From Timema cristinae (taxonomy: Eukaryota > Arthropoda > Insecta > Phasmatodea > Timematidae), in contig JBCFYV010011164.1 in the NCBI GenBank assembly GCA_039000515.1, positions 45,341,159 to 45,405,158 on the forward strand: 64,000 bases of DNA. The letters run 5' to 3'. This document shows positions 33,375 through 44,204 of this stretch, piece after piece. The notes beneath the pieces were generated by a model. That model ran no database searches, was not told the DNA's origin, and saw only the letters and a program-made list of their open reading frames with translations. The translations under genes were made by a program, and so were the position numbers. The first letter of the stretch is position 1, and each line of letters starts with the position of its first letter.

Positions 33375-33605
33375 ACAACTTCACTGGACAAATGATCAAA
33401 GGCGTTGCTCTCGCAATAGACTAACATACCATTCGAATCCTGGTCAGGTGTACTGAGAGTATATTTTCCTAAATGGTTGTCCACCCTCCCTCATCGCAAA
33501 TGTGGGTTCACTTCCTCTAAATTATACCTTCCTCATTTTTACTATATTAGCGTAAACAGTACACATGTGTACAACCCGAACGGGTAGTAAGACGTAGTAG
33601 TACTA
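33375..33605 (+). mobile_element. SINE family B copy
   Basis: ATTCGAATCCTGGTCAGGTG, CACCCTCCCTCATCGCAAAT and AACCCGAACGGGTAGTAAGA with CGTAGTAGTACTA. Confidence 0.82.
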
Positions 33606-33999
33606 AAAAAATATATTTTGTTTTTACATGTTTTTCTAACGTTTGGGATATTCATTATACTGACATTAATCTGCTGTACAAGGAGACAAACTTTATGGAA
33701 AGAACAACATTTCCTCGAATACAGGATGTAAGACCAAAAAAGGATAAACACAGCCAATGGATGTTAGATGTTTGGTGAAATCACCCGGAAAGGGACCCGT
33801 TGGGACCAATCTAGACGTCGTTTGGCGCAAGCCTTAAGGCCCGTTGACAAGTTGTTAGTGGACTAATGCAAGTTTAGTGGTATTAGTTTACTAACATGCT
33901 AGTTGTGTTGACACGCATTTTTTACTTGTATTAGTATCTCTTCTAACAACATGGCTGAAAATGAAGTTGTGCTAACTGATCTCTCTATTGGTGCAATTT

Positions 34000-34105
34000 T
34001 TTTTATCCCTGCGTTTCATTTCTCGTTCGGGTTATTTATACATATATATTAATTACACTTATGTGTTAGGATCTAGAAAGGGTGAATATAGAATAAAAAT
34101 GGGTG
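34000..34105 (-). mobile_element. SINE B tail relic, left arm of palindrome
   Basis: TTCTCGTTCGGGTTATTTAT, TTAATTACACTTATGTGTTA and AGAAAGGGTGAATATAGAAT. Confidence 0.6.
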
Positions 34106-36149
34106 GCCAAATAAATTACATTTTTTAAGTAAACGCAATGTATCATAATTAGTTGACCTGTTTAAAAAATTCGTTTATATAAATAACATAAAAAAGTTAT
34201 GTATTAGTATGTCTCATATTTCTTAGTTCCTTAATAGTTTAAAATGTATTTCAGTTGATCCCAAATAATTATTATACTATTTTTCTTGATTTGTTAACTC
34301 ACTTAGCACACATGGTAAATAAAACTAAACTCAAATAAGATATAGTAATCCCAATACAACCCTCACATGGGCATATTTTTAAATAGGCCTAACAGGTTTT
34401 TTAAACCTGTTTTAAATTTTGATATACTAATAAAAATATATGTTGTTAAATGCTAGCTTGTCGGGCCTACAATATTCCTTAAAAATAATAATGCATTAAT
34501 TTGTAGGTCTATTCAAGTTTCCAAAGAATTACTACAAAGTGTTTGAAGTGTGTGGGCTGAACACTATTAATTCAAACTTATAAAGATTGGTTATATGTCA
34601 AATACGGAGATTAAATAACGTTCCGAAGATTTCGCGTGAAAACCACCGGCCATTCATACCTTGCTTGTCGATAGCGCGAATATTATGTTGCTGGAACTAA
34701 TAACGGTACTACAATGTTGTATTATATTTTTTGATTGTATGTAAAAAAAAATGTACCCATGCCACATTGATTGGTAGAAAATAATGGTTTGATAAATTTA
34801 TTAATAGCATTTATTTACCGATATTAAATAATATCTCTCACAATGCACATTTGCAATATTTATGTAGGCCTAACATTTTATTTTGGAAACTTCTAGAGAA
34901 TATGTATACCTGATATAACTTTACAATATCCTCTAGTGCAATATCCCTCGCATTCTTATCTTTATAAATTAGGTGCTTAAAATTGCACAAAAACTCATTC
35001 TTTTCATAACTTTCCACAAATAAGTTTCCCACACAAAACCCATTCTTTAGTTGCCGCCATTTTGAATTGTCTACTTGCATTAGTAAAGTTGAAAGGTGAC
35101 CAACTTTACTTTTGCAAGTAGACCATTTAAAATGGTGGCAACTAAATAGTTAGTTATGTGGGGGACTCTTATTTGTGGAAAGTTATGAAAAGAATGAGTT
35201 TTTGTGCAACTTTAAGCACCGAATTTATAAAGATAAGAATGCGAGGGATATTGCACTAGAGGATATTATAAAGTTATATCAGGTGTACATATTCTCTAGA
35301 AGTTTCCAAAATAAAATTTTAAGTTTACATAAATATTGCAAATGTGCCTTGTGAAAGATATTATTTAATATAGGTAAACAAACTCTATCGATAATTTTAT
35401 CAACCCATTATTTCCTACCAATCAACGTGGCATGTGTACATTTTTTTTTACATACAATCAACAAATATAATACAAAATTATAGTACCGTGATTAGTTCCG
35501 GCAAAATAATATTCACGTTATCGGCAAGTAAGGTATGAATGGCCTGCGATTTTCACGCGAAATCTTCGGAACGTTTTTCAATCTCCATATTTGACACTTT
35601 AACCAATCTTTATAAGTTTTAATTAATAATATTCAGCCCACACACTTCAAACCCTTTGTCAAATGCTTTGGAAACTTGAGTAGATACATAAAATAATAAT
35701 ATTATCACATAGCAAATCAGATAGATTATATTTAAACCAATCTACAAATTAATGAATTATTATTTTTAAGGAATATTTTAGGCCTAGCAAGCTAGCATGT
35801 AACAAATTATTTTGTTATTAGTATAGCAAAATTTAAAACAGGGTTTAAAAAACCTGCATTAATCCTATTTAAAAAAATGCCCAACCGAGGGTTGTATTGG
35901 GAATAATATACCTTATTAGAGTTTAATTTTATTTGTCATGTATGCTAAGTGAGTTAACAAATCAAGAAAAATAATATAATAATTATTTAGGATCAATTGA
36001 AATACATTTTAAACTATTAAGGAATTAAGAAATATGAGACATACTAATACATAACGTTTTTTATGTTATTTATATAAAACAATTTTTCTAAACAGGTCAA
36101 CTAATTATGATACATGCGTTTATTGAAAAATTGTAATTTATTTGGCCAC

Positions 36150-36255
36150 CCATTTCTATTCTATATTCACCCTTTCTAGATCCTAACACCCAAGCGTAAT
36201 TAATATACACGTATAAATAATCCGAACGATAAATGAGACACAGGGATAAAAAAAA
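36150..36255 (+). mobile_element. SINE B tail relic, right arm of palindrome
   Basis: Mirror copy of the 34000-34105 relic: CTATTCTATATTCACCCTTT, AAGCGTAATTAATATACACG and AATCCGAACGATAAATGAGA. Confidence 0.6.
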
Positions 36256-36427
36256 ATTGCACCAATAGAGAAATCAGTTAGCACAAATTCATTTTTAGCC
36301 ATGTTTTTAGAAGCGATACTAATATAAGTGAAAATTGCGTGTCAACACAACTAGCATGTTACTAAGCTAATACCACTAAACTTGCATTAGTCCACTAACA
36401 CCATGCCAACGGGCCTTTAGTAAGTAA

Positions 36428-36840
36428 ATGGGAGATATCTTGGACCAAGCAATATATAACGTTTGAACTAAGAGAGATAGGATGTTGGACCAAGTGAGAT
36501 AGGATTTTTGAACCAAGAGAGATAAGATGTGTGTACCAAGTGAGATAGTATTTTTGAACCAAGGTAGATAGGACTTTTGAACCAAGCGAGTTAGGATGTT
36601 TGGACCAAGTGATATAGGATGTTTGGACTAAGCGAGATAGGATGTTTGGACCAAGCGAGATAGGATTTTTGAACCAAGATAGATAAAATGTGTGTACCAA
36701 GTGAGATAGTATTTTTGAACCAAGGTAGATAGGACTTTTGAACCAAGCGATTTAGGATGTTTGGACCAAGTGATATAGGATGTTTGGACCAAGCGAGATA
36801 GGATGTTTGGACTAAGAAAGATAGGATGTTTAGACCCAGG
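36428..36840. repeat. 23-bp minisatellite with 7-unit higher order
   Basis: About 18 units of GATAGGATGTTTGGACCAAG-type (23 bp) begin just outside the palindrome. A block of seven variants repeats at a 161-bp period: the GTGTACC variant occurs at 36531 and 36692. Open minus frames (LVQTSYITWSKH-like) are shadows. Confidence 0.92.
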
Positions 36841-37404
36841 ACCCAGGAGAAGCAATATGGATCTTCCTAGCCTAATCTAACCTTTGATGTTGTTTAACTA
36901 TGAAAGTGAAGCGTCGCAATAAAATATGTAAGCCCAACACTTACGGTCAGTAAAGAGATACTTCACGTCACCTTTACTTAGGCTGCCGCTCTTACCAACT
37001 TTTAAACCGTCCGAGAAAATACACACTTTGACACACTTTGTTGTAATAATTTCGTTAACTTTCACATCCATTGTCATAGACTGACTGACTATAAAAAAAA
37101 ACAAGGTAAGATTAACATGCCAATACGCCAAACTTCCAATGATTAAACTGGTCCAAACAACCAGTGTATCTCACCTAGGATAGTACTTGTTTGCTAAACG
37201 TCCTACACCGCAGCCTCCAGAGTCTGGGTTACGAGAAGAAAATATAGTCTTGAGTACCACTAATTGATTAAATGATTCATATTGTAATGAGTAATATTGA
37301 ACATATTTTCATTCTCAATTATTAAGAAACACTATTTACGAAACTACTACCGGTTATAGAAAACTCCACATTCTAGATATATAATATTCAAATTAGTACC
37401 TTCA
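36841..37404. other. Intergenic, nothing recognised
   Basis: Short frames only; no element identified. Confidence 0.4.
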
Positions 37405-37625
37405 TCACCCCACATCGATGGGCATATGGACCAAGGTGTCAATCTCATCTGGTCTGTTCTGACGATGACGGTAATCCCAGCCAGTTGTATCGAAGGAGGT
37501 TGTTCTTTAATAGGTACTAACTCTTCCTCATTATGATTGATACACTTCCTCTTAATTATACTTCCTCACCTCTACAACGTTAATCTAAATATGTGGATAG
37601 CCCAAGTGGGATTTGGTGAGAAAAA
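37405..37625 (+). mobile_element. SINE family B-like copy, variant head
   Basis: CACATCGATGGGCATATGGA, GTCAATCTCATCTGG and GACGGTAATCCCAGCCAGTT. The tail is eroded. Confidence 0.6.
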
Positions 37626-37936
37626 AAATATGTCAGAGATGACCCAAAGCAAAAGATGAACATGGCTATCTGAGTGATGAGAGCAATAATTGCATAGAGC
37701 GACAAAGGTCTCAGATTTGGTCCCCTTAACCATTTTACAGTTTTTCAACAGGATTTTTTTTAAAAAAGCTATGAGAATAGCCCTTTCCCCTACACCCTCA
37801 AACCCTTTGAAAAAACGCGTTAGCTATCATCCGTATGTTTAAGATAAAACATTAGTATTCAATCGAGTGCACCAAACAAATGAACTCCATTTAAACTCTA
37901 CCCTTTCCAGGAATCGCTTCCATTTGTCGTGATCAT

Positions 37937-38390
37937 CTTGTCACGTGAGCTTAGACATCCCGGTGCCTCGTGCATGGCGTCTCGGTGACGTCACCGATCA
38001 TTCATTGCTCCCATCCTAAAGGGGGAGGTTGGAGGCAAGACAAGGCCATCTCAGAAATGTTCAGAGGGTGTCCAGTGATTTGCAGAATCGGGAAATGTCA
38101 GGAAATTTGCTTGGTCAGAGAAAAAAAAGTTAGGAGGTTTAAAAATAATCTGAAATTGTTGTGTATTCACTAAAAAAAAAGCTCGCAACTTTTATTTACA
38201 AAAATCGAAATAACATTTTTCTTCCAGCAAATCTCTTTTAACACAGATGTCCTTATTGATTGTGGATCAAATTAATCTCAATTCACAAGGTCAACATGTA
38301 TTTTCGTGTCGTATTAACACCCTACTACTGCACGTCTTTAGCCAAAGTTGAGTCATGGCTGTGCGCAACCGCGATAGTTTGATTACGTCA
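37937..38390. promoter_or_regulatory. bZIP/E-box site cluster
   Basis: A CACGTG E-box (about 37942-37947), a perfect 14-bp CRE palindrome CGGTGACGTCACCG (37983-37996), TGAGTCA (38349-38355, followed by TGGC) and TTACGTCA (38383-38390). The region is GC-richer than its surroundings. No TATA box or exon identified with it. Enhancer or promoter role is inferred only. Confidence 0.35.
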
Positions 38391-38571
38391 TAGTAAGGAA
38401 AAACTAATAATGAATGATTGTGTCTAGCAGAAATTTTAAACTGTACTGATCTAAAGTGATTTTTTAAAAACTTACTATGATCTTCTGAAATCTAACTTAG
38501 GATGATATATTTCAACCCCTTCACAGAGTGAAATAATTGTAGAATGTGTACATGTATTTAAGTTTCATTCT

Positions 38572-38853
38572 TAATTATTATTATTATTAGCACCGCGTCT
38601 TACTACCCGTTCGGGTTATACGCACTTACGCTAATGTGTAATGGTAGGGTGATTGTGAGATGAAATGAAGGACCTACAGTTTAACGTGGAATCCGAACCA
38701 CGATGGAGGCCTGGCATTCCTCACATTCACAAGATGTCTTGTCAGAGGTGAAGAAGGGTTTGATAATCAGATAAATCTGTGCCGGGACCGAGGATTGAAC
38801 CCCAGCCGCCAGCACAGAAGTCCGACACCTTACCCCTAGACCACCAGGTCACC
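38572..38853 (-). mobile_element. SINE family A copy, full length
   Basis: Full body and head; tail AGCACCGCGTCTTACTACCC. No clear flanking duplication seen. Confidence 0.92.
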
Positions 38854-38992
38854 CGTAACACCTACTAAAACATTTTAGGCCCATGTTTTATTTATTACTT
38901 TCATTTGGACAGTAACTTTTGTTTTATGTTTTTTTATGTTAAAATCACAAATGTGTTAATAAAAAGTGGTTTATTTACTTAAAAGTCATTTA

Positions 38993-38997
<5 letters not shown>

Positions 38998-39037
<40 letters not shown>

Positions 39038-39048
39038 ATTATTATTAT
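38998..39048. repeat. (ATT)n microsatellite
   Basis: About 50 bp of TTA repeats with one TTAA interruption; no SINE body attached. Confidence 0.85.
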
Positions 39049-39229
39049 TCAAATTAAAAATAATTTAAAAATTAGTATATTATTATTAAAATTATTATAA
39101 ACTAAAATCTTGATTAATTAAAACAATAAATTTATACTTTATGAAGCCTTATGATAGCCAATCCCACCCCCGAACATAAGGTCCTGGATCCACCCTTGAT
39201 TCTATCGTTATCATATATTTGTGTATCCC

Positions 39230-39400
39230 CTCTATCCTCTAAATTTGGCACGCTCTTCGCCAGCAAATGGGGCCACTCGGTCGGTGTTGCTTGAGTTCAG
39301 GCTGACACCCCGGAGTTTCTATCAGTGCTGGCCTGCTATCGTCCTCATGGTGATTGATCAGCAATACGATAAAGGAAATTAAAGTTGAATTGAAACAACA
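39230..39400 (+). mobile_element. Possible LINE 3' end
   Basis: A GC-richer patch ends AAATTAAAGTTGAATTGAAA, a style of 3' terminus seen in some non-LTR elements. No coding found. Confidence 0.2.
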
Positions 39401-40190
39401 ATGAACCTGTTAAAGAACGCCCCCAGTAATGTTGGTTTTGAACAGAAATTCGTTAATCAAGAGAATACAAATAGTTTACAAACAAAAAAATAATTTAATG
39501 TTAGAAATAATTCAGAACTTGTTTGAACAACCTTTAGTTATACTTTGGCTCTCTTACATTTGGACATGGGTATATCCTTTTATAAATTATCACAAACATA
39601 TTTCTTTGTGGTCAAAACTGATCACATTTTACCATTATTATTATATATTAGTATTATTTTATAGGAATTAATAATTTCTATCAAAATTAAAAGCTGTAGA
39701 CCACATGAATTGAAGTCTGAATACGTGAAAGTAGATCTAGTAACATTTTCTAGTTGTCATGTAAGTCCAATCATAAGTAATGTTTGCGTATCAGAGTTGT
39801 CTCCCCAAGCACTTAAGTAATGTTACTTTGTCTTGAAGTTACAGCGTTTACACACAAATTTTAATATAATTTGATCTTAGGATACTCTTTTCCTTTTCCT
39901 AAGGAGTTCCAGCTGCCTGTTAATGGGAGAAGACATATTTGGTCTCAATGTATATCTATCTATCTATGCAAGTGTTAGATCAAATCAAATACAGATGTGA
40001 AACGTTGCCCGTGTATTTATTACGCCCGAGGTAGCCACGCATTTCATTACGTGGCTACTTTTTTTCCATCAAAGAGACAGAAAAAAAAATCTCTTCATTT
40101 TATTTCTTAACATCCAGTTTTTACTAAATTTAAAAAAAAATCTAATCAAAATTTTTTAATTTACAGCTTTGATGGGTAGATGTTTGAACA

Positions 40191-40783
40191 CAGAGGCTAC
40201 CAATTTTAAAGATTCAACCCCTGGGTGCTCACGAAATTTTCCAAGGTGTTTGCCAAAATATTTCCTTAATGGCGGATTTTTGACGAACAGTTTGTGAAAT
40301 TTTGTGAGGTACTGTACATTTACAAGATTATCTCATATAAACTTAATGAAGTTTCTGTCCATTATCTCTTCAAAAAAACTACGCTTACTTTTTCTATACC
40401 CCACCAATAATGCGTTTCATTTTCTACAACAGAAACAGGCTCAATGTTGAAAGTGACTTGAAACTTTATCTATGGTCTGTGGTTCCTGACTCTAAAGCTT
40501 TGTGCCATCCAAAGCAAGCGCTTTCTTCTCATTAAGTCCCACGAAGATGTGAATATTTGTTAAAACCCGTAAACAATTTTTGAAACTTAAATCGGCATGG
40601 AATTTTGTGTATACAGGAAGGGATTTAGATTATGTTAAAGCAGAAATTTCCAGTACCACTTTAAAAAAAAACACATGTGAAATGTTGATAATATTGTGAC
40701 AATTAAAGATAAAGAAAATGTTTCTATTTCGCTTATTTAATTTCAGCTTTCATTTTTTAAATAAATGTATAGTTATTTGAAGT
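40191..40783 (+). mobile_element. hAT-like remnant, second copy
   Basis: Starts CAGAGGCTACCAATTTTAAA. The 40230-40310 stretch aligns with the complement of 7865-7945, and 40340-40783 with the complement of 7130-7520. It keeps a transposase end and is cut at its right by a SINE A copy. Confidence 0.7.
40431..40535 (+). pseudogene. hAT transposase C-terminus with natural stop
   Basis: The frame reads RNRLNVESDLKLYLWSVVPD, then SKALCHPKQALSSH and a TAA stop. This is the conserved C-terminal end of ZBED/FAM200-like hAT transposases (RNRL-x-VE-x-DL ... LC-x-x-KQA-x-x-SH-stop). The frame is lost just upstream and no catalytic region is recognisable. With the 7352-7420 copy it shows this family was once autonomous. 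Confidence 0.75.
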
Positions 40784-40786
40784 AGG

Positions 40787-41074
40787 TGGGCTGGTGATCT
40801 AGGGGTAAGGTGTAGACTTCTGTGCTGGGGTCCGGGGTTCAATCCTCGGTCCCGGCACAAATTTATCTGATTACCAAACCCTTCCTTCACCTCTAACAAG
40901 ACATCTTGTGAATGTGGGGAATGCCAGGCCTCCACCGTGGTTCGGATTTCACGTTAAACTGTAGGTCCTCATTTCATCTCACAATCACCCTACCACTTAC
41001 ACATTAGCGTAAGTGCGTACAACCCGAACGGTTAGTAAGACGCGGTGCTAAAATAATAATAATAATAATAATAA
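40787..41074 (+). mobile_element. SINE family A copy
   Basis: Head GTGATCTAGGGGTAAGGTGT with one base lost in GTAGACTTCTG; body complete; tail AACCCGAACGGTTAGTAAGA. Inserted at the broken end of the hAT copy. Confidence 0.92.
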
Positions 41075-41254
41075 ACAACGTACTTTGACAATCAGGTGGA
41101 ACTGCGTAAGACCCTTGTTGGACCGCGCTAGCCTATAAGGTGTTACAAGACCGAAAGGATGAGTTAAGTGATGTCAGGTGACGTTAGGTTGATCATGTGC
41201 CTTACAATTTCACATCCTGGCTGCTTATGTGAAAATGTGCGGACACCCTTGCTA

Positions 41255-41317
41255 TCATCCAACCTCCTTCATCCTTAACACATTGTCCAGACGGGTAGTC
41301 AGATGCGGTGCTAAACA
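41255..41317 (+). mobile_element. SINE tail fragment
   Basis: CCAACCTCCTTCATCCTTAA and CCAGACGGGTAGTCAGATGC. Confidence 0.5.
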
Positions 41318-41387
41318 TTATTGTGTGTTTTAAATCAATATTAATATTATATATAATATATATTATATATATATATATATACTAGAT

Positions 41388-41873
41388 AGCTGTTGCCCGC
41401 GGCTTTGCTCGCGTGGAAGTTGATTATATACAAATACGAAAATATACATATGTATTTACAGATTAATTTAAAATATTACGTTGCGTTGATGACCATAACT
41501 TGACCTCAGATCAAAAATAATGCAAGTCCGATACAAACTTTCACCCCCCTTTTCATCCCGTATTAAATAAAATTTCCAAAATTCCTGAAACACTTATTTA
41601 TTTGTTTTACGTCAATAACCGAAATACAAAATTTTGTTTATGTAACTTTCAAAATGACGGACTTTCATACATATTATCATACATATTATCATCCCCTTTT
41701 TTTGACCCCTTTGGGGTGGAATTTTCTAAAATCCTTTCTTAGTGGGTGCCTACATAACAAAATGAATATACAGTCCGAATTTCATGCTTGTAGCCTTGAT
41801 AGTTTGCGCTCGGCGATGATGAATCAGTCAGTCAGTCAGTCAATCATTACATGTTATTTTATAAGTATAGATT
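41388..41873 (+). mobile_element. Non-LTR-type repeat with (GTCA)n near the 3' end
   Basis: Begins TAGCTGTTGCCCGCGGCTTT, then GCTCGCGTGG. Near the end are GGGTGGAATTTTCTAAAATC and (CAGT)n (41826-41841), and it closes ATAAGTATAGATT. From memory this matches a very widespread arthropod interspersed repeat; class uncertain (RTE/Penelope-like?). No reverse transcriptase. Confidence 0.6.
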
Positions 41874-41875
41874 TT

Positions 41876-42078
41876 AGCTCCGCGTCTTACAAACCTGTTC
41901 AGGTTATACGCATATATACTAATTACGCTAGTGATTTATATATGAGGAACGTTGAATTTAGAGGAATTGCATCGCATTTGCGTGGTGGAAGGGGGGGAAA
42001 CCATTTAGGGAAAAAACCTTCGTACACACCCCGGTATTGGAACCCCATTCTCCCTTTATCCTCAGTCTAGTTTGTAAA
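41876..42078 (-). mobile_element. SINE family B copy
   Basis: AGCTCCGCGTCTTACAAACC, CTAATTACGCTAGTG, GCATTTGCGTGGTGGAAGG and TATTGGAACCCCATTCTCCC. The long plus frame here is a shadow. Confidence 0.75.
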
Positions 42079-42084
42079 TCTTGT

Positions 42085-42615
42085 AACAGATGGATCTACC
42101 AGTGATGGGTAGATCGGGGTTCAAATCCCAGCCAGGTGTACTGAAGAGGGGTGAGATATGAAGGAATTTTATCAATGGTTTTATATTCTTATTTCAAGCA
42201 AATAAAAGGTGACCTGGTGGTCTAGGGGTAAGGTGTCAGACTTCTGTGCTGGCGGCCGGGGTTCAATCCTAGGTCCCGGCACAGATTTATCTGATTACCA
42301 AACCCTTCCTTCACCTCTGACAAGACATCTTGTGAATGTGGGGAATGCCAGGCCTCCACCGTGGTTCGGATTCCACGTTAAGCTGTAGGTCCTTCATTTC
42401 ATCTCACAATCAACCTACCATTACACATTAGCGTAAGTGCGTATAACCAAATGGGTAGTAAGACGCGGTGCTAATAATAATAATAATAATAATAATAATA
42501 TAATAATAATTCAAGCAAATTTTATTACGTTTCCTCTAAATTATTTTCTTACTCTCTACTCCGTTAGTGTAAATGTGCGAATAGACTGGAAAGATAGTAA
42601 GACGTAGTTTCCTGA
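42085..42615 (+). mobile_element. SINE family B copy split by SINE A
   Basis: Head and body lie at 42085-42203 (ATCGGGGTTCAAATCCCAGC) and the remainder at 42510-42615 (TACGTTTCCTCTAAATTATT, AGATAGTAAGACGTAG). Confidence 0.82.
42204..42509 (+). mobile_element. SINE family A copy nested in SINE B
   Basis: Full copy. The 11-bp duplication ttcaagcaaat (42193-42203, 42510-42520) lies inside the host SINE's body. Confidence 0.94.
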
Positions 42616-42721
42616 TATTTCTTAAAAATAACGTAGAATAAAGTTCATACTTCAGTAAAAAAGGGGTAGGTAGATATTTGTTTTTCTCATTGGTACTAAT
42701 ATAACTGTCTCTCTCTTTCAG

Positions 42722-42751
42722 GTGCCATGCTGGGCCCCAGCTACACTCTCC
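42722..42751 (+). CDS. Candidate 30-nt microexon of a host gene
   Basis: Upstream is a near-consensus branch site TACTAAT (42694-42700), then the pyrimidine tract CTGTCTCTCTCTTTCAG. Downstream is an optimal donor, GTAAGT, at 42752. The 30-nt segment is 67% GC in AT-rich surroundings and keeps frame. Possible readings are (G)AMLGPSYTL(x), VPCWAPATLS or CHAGPQLHS; all three frames are open. The first starts in phase 1. Symmetric microexons are typical of alternatively spliced neuronal or muscle genes, but I do not recognise this one. Flanking exons are not in view, so the window would be intronic on the plus strand. Confidence 0.6.
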
Positions 42752-43049
42752 GTAAGTACCTATTATCCTTAATTACAAATGGCTGGGCTCTTGTTAATCT
42801 CACAAATTAATAGAGTGTGAGTTTGAAGTGAAGTGACTGCCCTTGCAAATACATGTAACGCAATTGCTAACTAACCCCCTCTCCCCATTAACCCATCTCC
42901 CATGTTTACGGGCATTACTCAGACAATTAAATGGAGAGCAGTTATCATGTGACAAGTACAGTTGTAATGTTATAGTAACTAATCTGCGTAGCTAGATTAC
43001 TTATAGATGTTAGTTTCTCATACAGACGTGATATAAACAAAGTAATACC

Positions 43050-43235
43050 CTTACCAGTGGACACGCAGGCTAAATGTTAAGTTCATCTAGACTGAGCCAC
43101 CGGTGATGGGGGCTCGAATATCTTTTGAGCCTGGTTTTAACCACTGGTTTCCAACCATCCCTCCACGCGAGTTCGAGTACATTTCCTCTGGATTTTACCT
43201 TTATCATCCTTGTATAATTATCATCATTAGGTCAT
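43050..43235 (+). mobile_element. SINE family B copy
   Basis: ACCAGTGGACACGCAGGCTA, CACCGGTGATGGGGGCTCGA and CCATCCCTCCACGCGAGTTC; tail missing. Confidence 0.65.
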
Positions 43236-43414
43236 AAATTCTTTGATTGGTTTGTTAGAGCGCTCCACCTCTGCCTATTCGGATAATTTTTGTTTACATC
43301 CCTGTACCTTCTTCTCCCAACATTGTCCATTGTCTGATTCATTACTCCAGTCTTGGTCTTCCTCTTTGAATCTGTCCCTTCCAAATATCCTTCTTTAGTA
43401 ATTATACACGTCAA
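43235..43414 (-). pseudogene. LINE reverse transcriptase C-terminal tail (fragment)
   Basis: The minus frame contains EGYLEGTDSKRKTKTGVMNQ, TMDNVGRRRY and NRQRWSALTNQ. The K-R-x-x-K/G-R ... W ... DR-x-RW-x-x-L/V pattern is the usual C-terminal tail after the RT domain in many LINEs. Only about 60 codons survive. Clade not assignable. Confidence 0.4.
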
Positions 43415-43474
43415 ATTATCATGTCCTACGATCTAATTCTTTTTATCTGTAATATATAAGGGATTAGGAGCAAT

Positions 43475-43573
43475 AATATAGACTGGATGGAAATAGCTCG
43501 GGATAAGGATAGGTGGCGTATTTTTGTAAGTGCACCAATGAACTTTCGAGCTCTTATTTCCATAAATAATTAA
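43475..43573 (+). pseudogene. LINE reverse transcriptase C-terminal tail (fragment)
   Basis: The frame reads NIDWMEIARDKDRWRIFVSA, then PMNFRALISINN and a stop. The W-x-x-x-AxDRxRWRxxV core is the hallmark of LINE C-termini. The TTT|gtaagtg inside it is therefore probably not a splice site. It lies head-to-head with the 43235-43414 fragment. Confidence 0.5.
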
Positions 43574-43856
43574 TTAACGACATAATTTTGTGGTTGTACA
43601 TAATTAGGCTCATTTTCTCAGAGAAAGATCCTCGATGCTCGTTTCCGAAGAGTGTAATATTTACTGATATCTACTGACAGATTTTTAAACTTTAGTTTTG
43701 TGACTGTCACTTTGTTTACTGTTGAGGACTGCGTCAGTAGAGAGATAATCATTTTCAGCTTAGACTTTCCGTACCAGCTTTTAGTCAGCACCTATTTATT
43801 CAACCTTTTTTATTTATTTATTTAGCCGCCTGTCTATATAATAACACAATACTTTA

Positions 43857-44135
43857 GGCCGGTTCACACTGAAAGCTAAGCTAGGCTAAACTAAGCTAAG
43901 ATTTGCTCTGCGAACCGTTTAGAAAAATAGCATACATATATTCAAATGTGTTTGTTCACACAGAAATCTAAGCTATACCACGCTATGATTTTTCCTATTG
44001 TTGTCAAGGCAAATTTTACATCTTACATCTTGAGGCATCTTGAGAGCATAACGCAACTTGGATTCCGTGTTGAACAGACGCAGTGCTGGATTGTTGAAAA
44101 TAACCAAAGAGGTGTTGAAGTTTTGTTTTAAGATT
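43857..44135 (+). mobile_element. Possible Harbinger-type left end with short frame
   Basis: After TTTA comes GGCCGGTTCACACTGAAAGC, and TTCACACAGAAATCTAAGCT repeats the motif at 43956. A 61-codon frame (43946-44131) ends VEQTQCWIVENNQRGVEVLF, unrecognised. No matching right end found. Confidence 0.35.
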
Positions 44136-44204
44136 GTTTCAAGTAATATTATATACAGGTTTTATATTTAATAAGGGTTTTTATATTACAAGAGAAAGAA
44201 AAGT

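Larger units (their letters stand above)
33837..36416. mobile_element. 2.58-kb palindromic Harbinger-like element
   Basis: The left arm 33837-35091 and right arm 35101-36416 are inverted copies around a 9-nt loop (35092-35100). Termini are AGGCCCGTTG and its complement, flanked by TTA on both sides (33834-33836, 36417-36419), typical of PIF/Harbinger. Near the tips, AGTGGACTAATGCAAGTTTA is identical in both arms. An 80-codon minus frame (34838-35080) is open in the left arm, but the right arm copy is broken by stops; no family recognised. SINE-tail relics occur at mirrored positions. Confidence 0.85.

Noticed and set aside
43500..43535. Splice donor TTT|gtaagtg
   Set aside because: It lies within the LINE C-terminal reading frame and is explained by that coding sequence.
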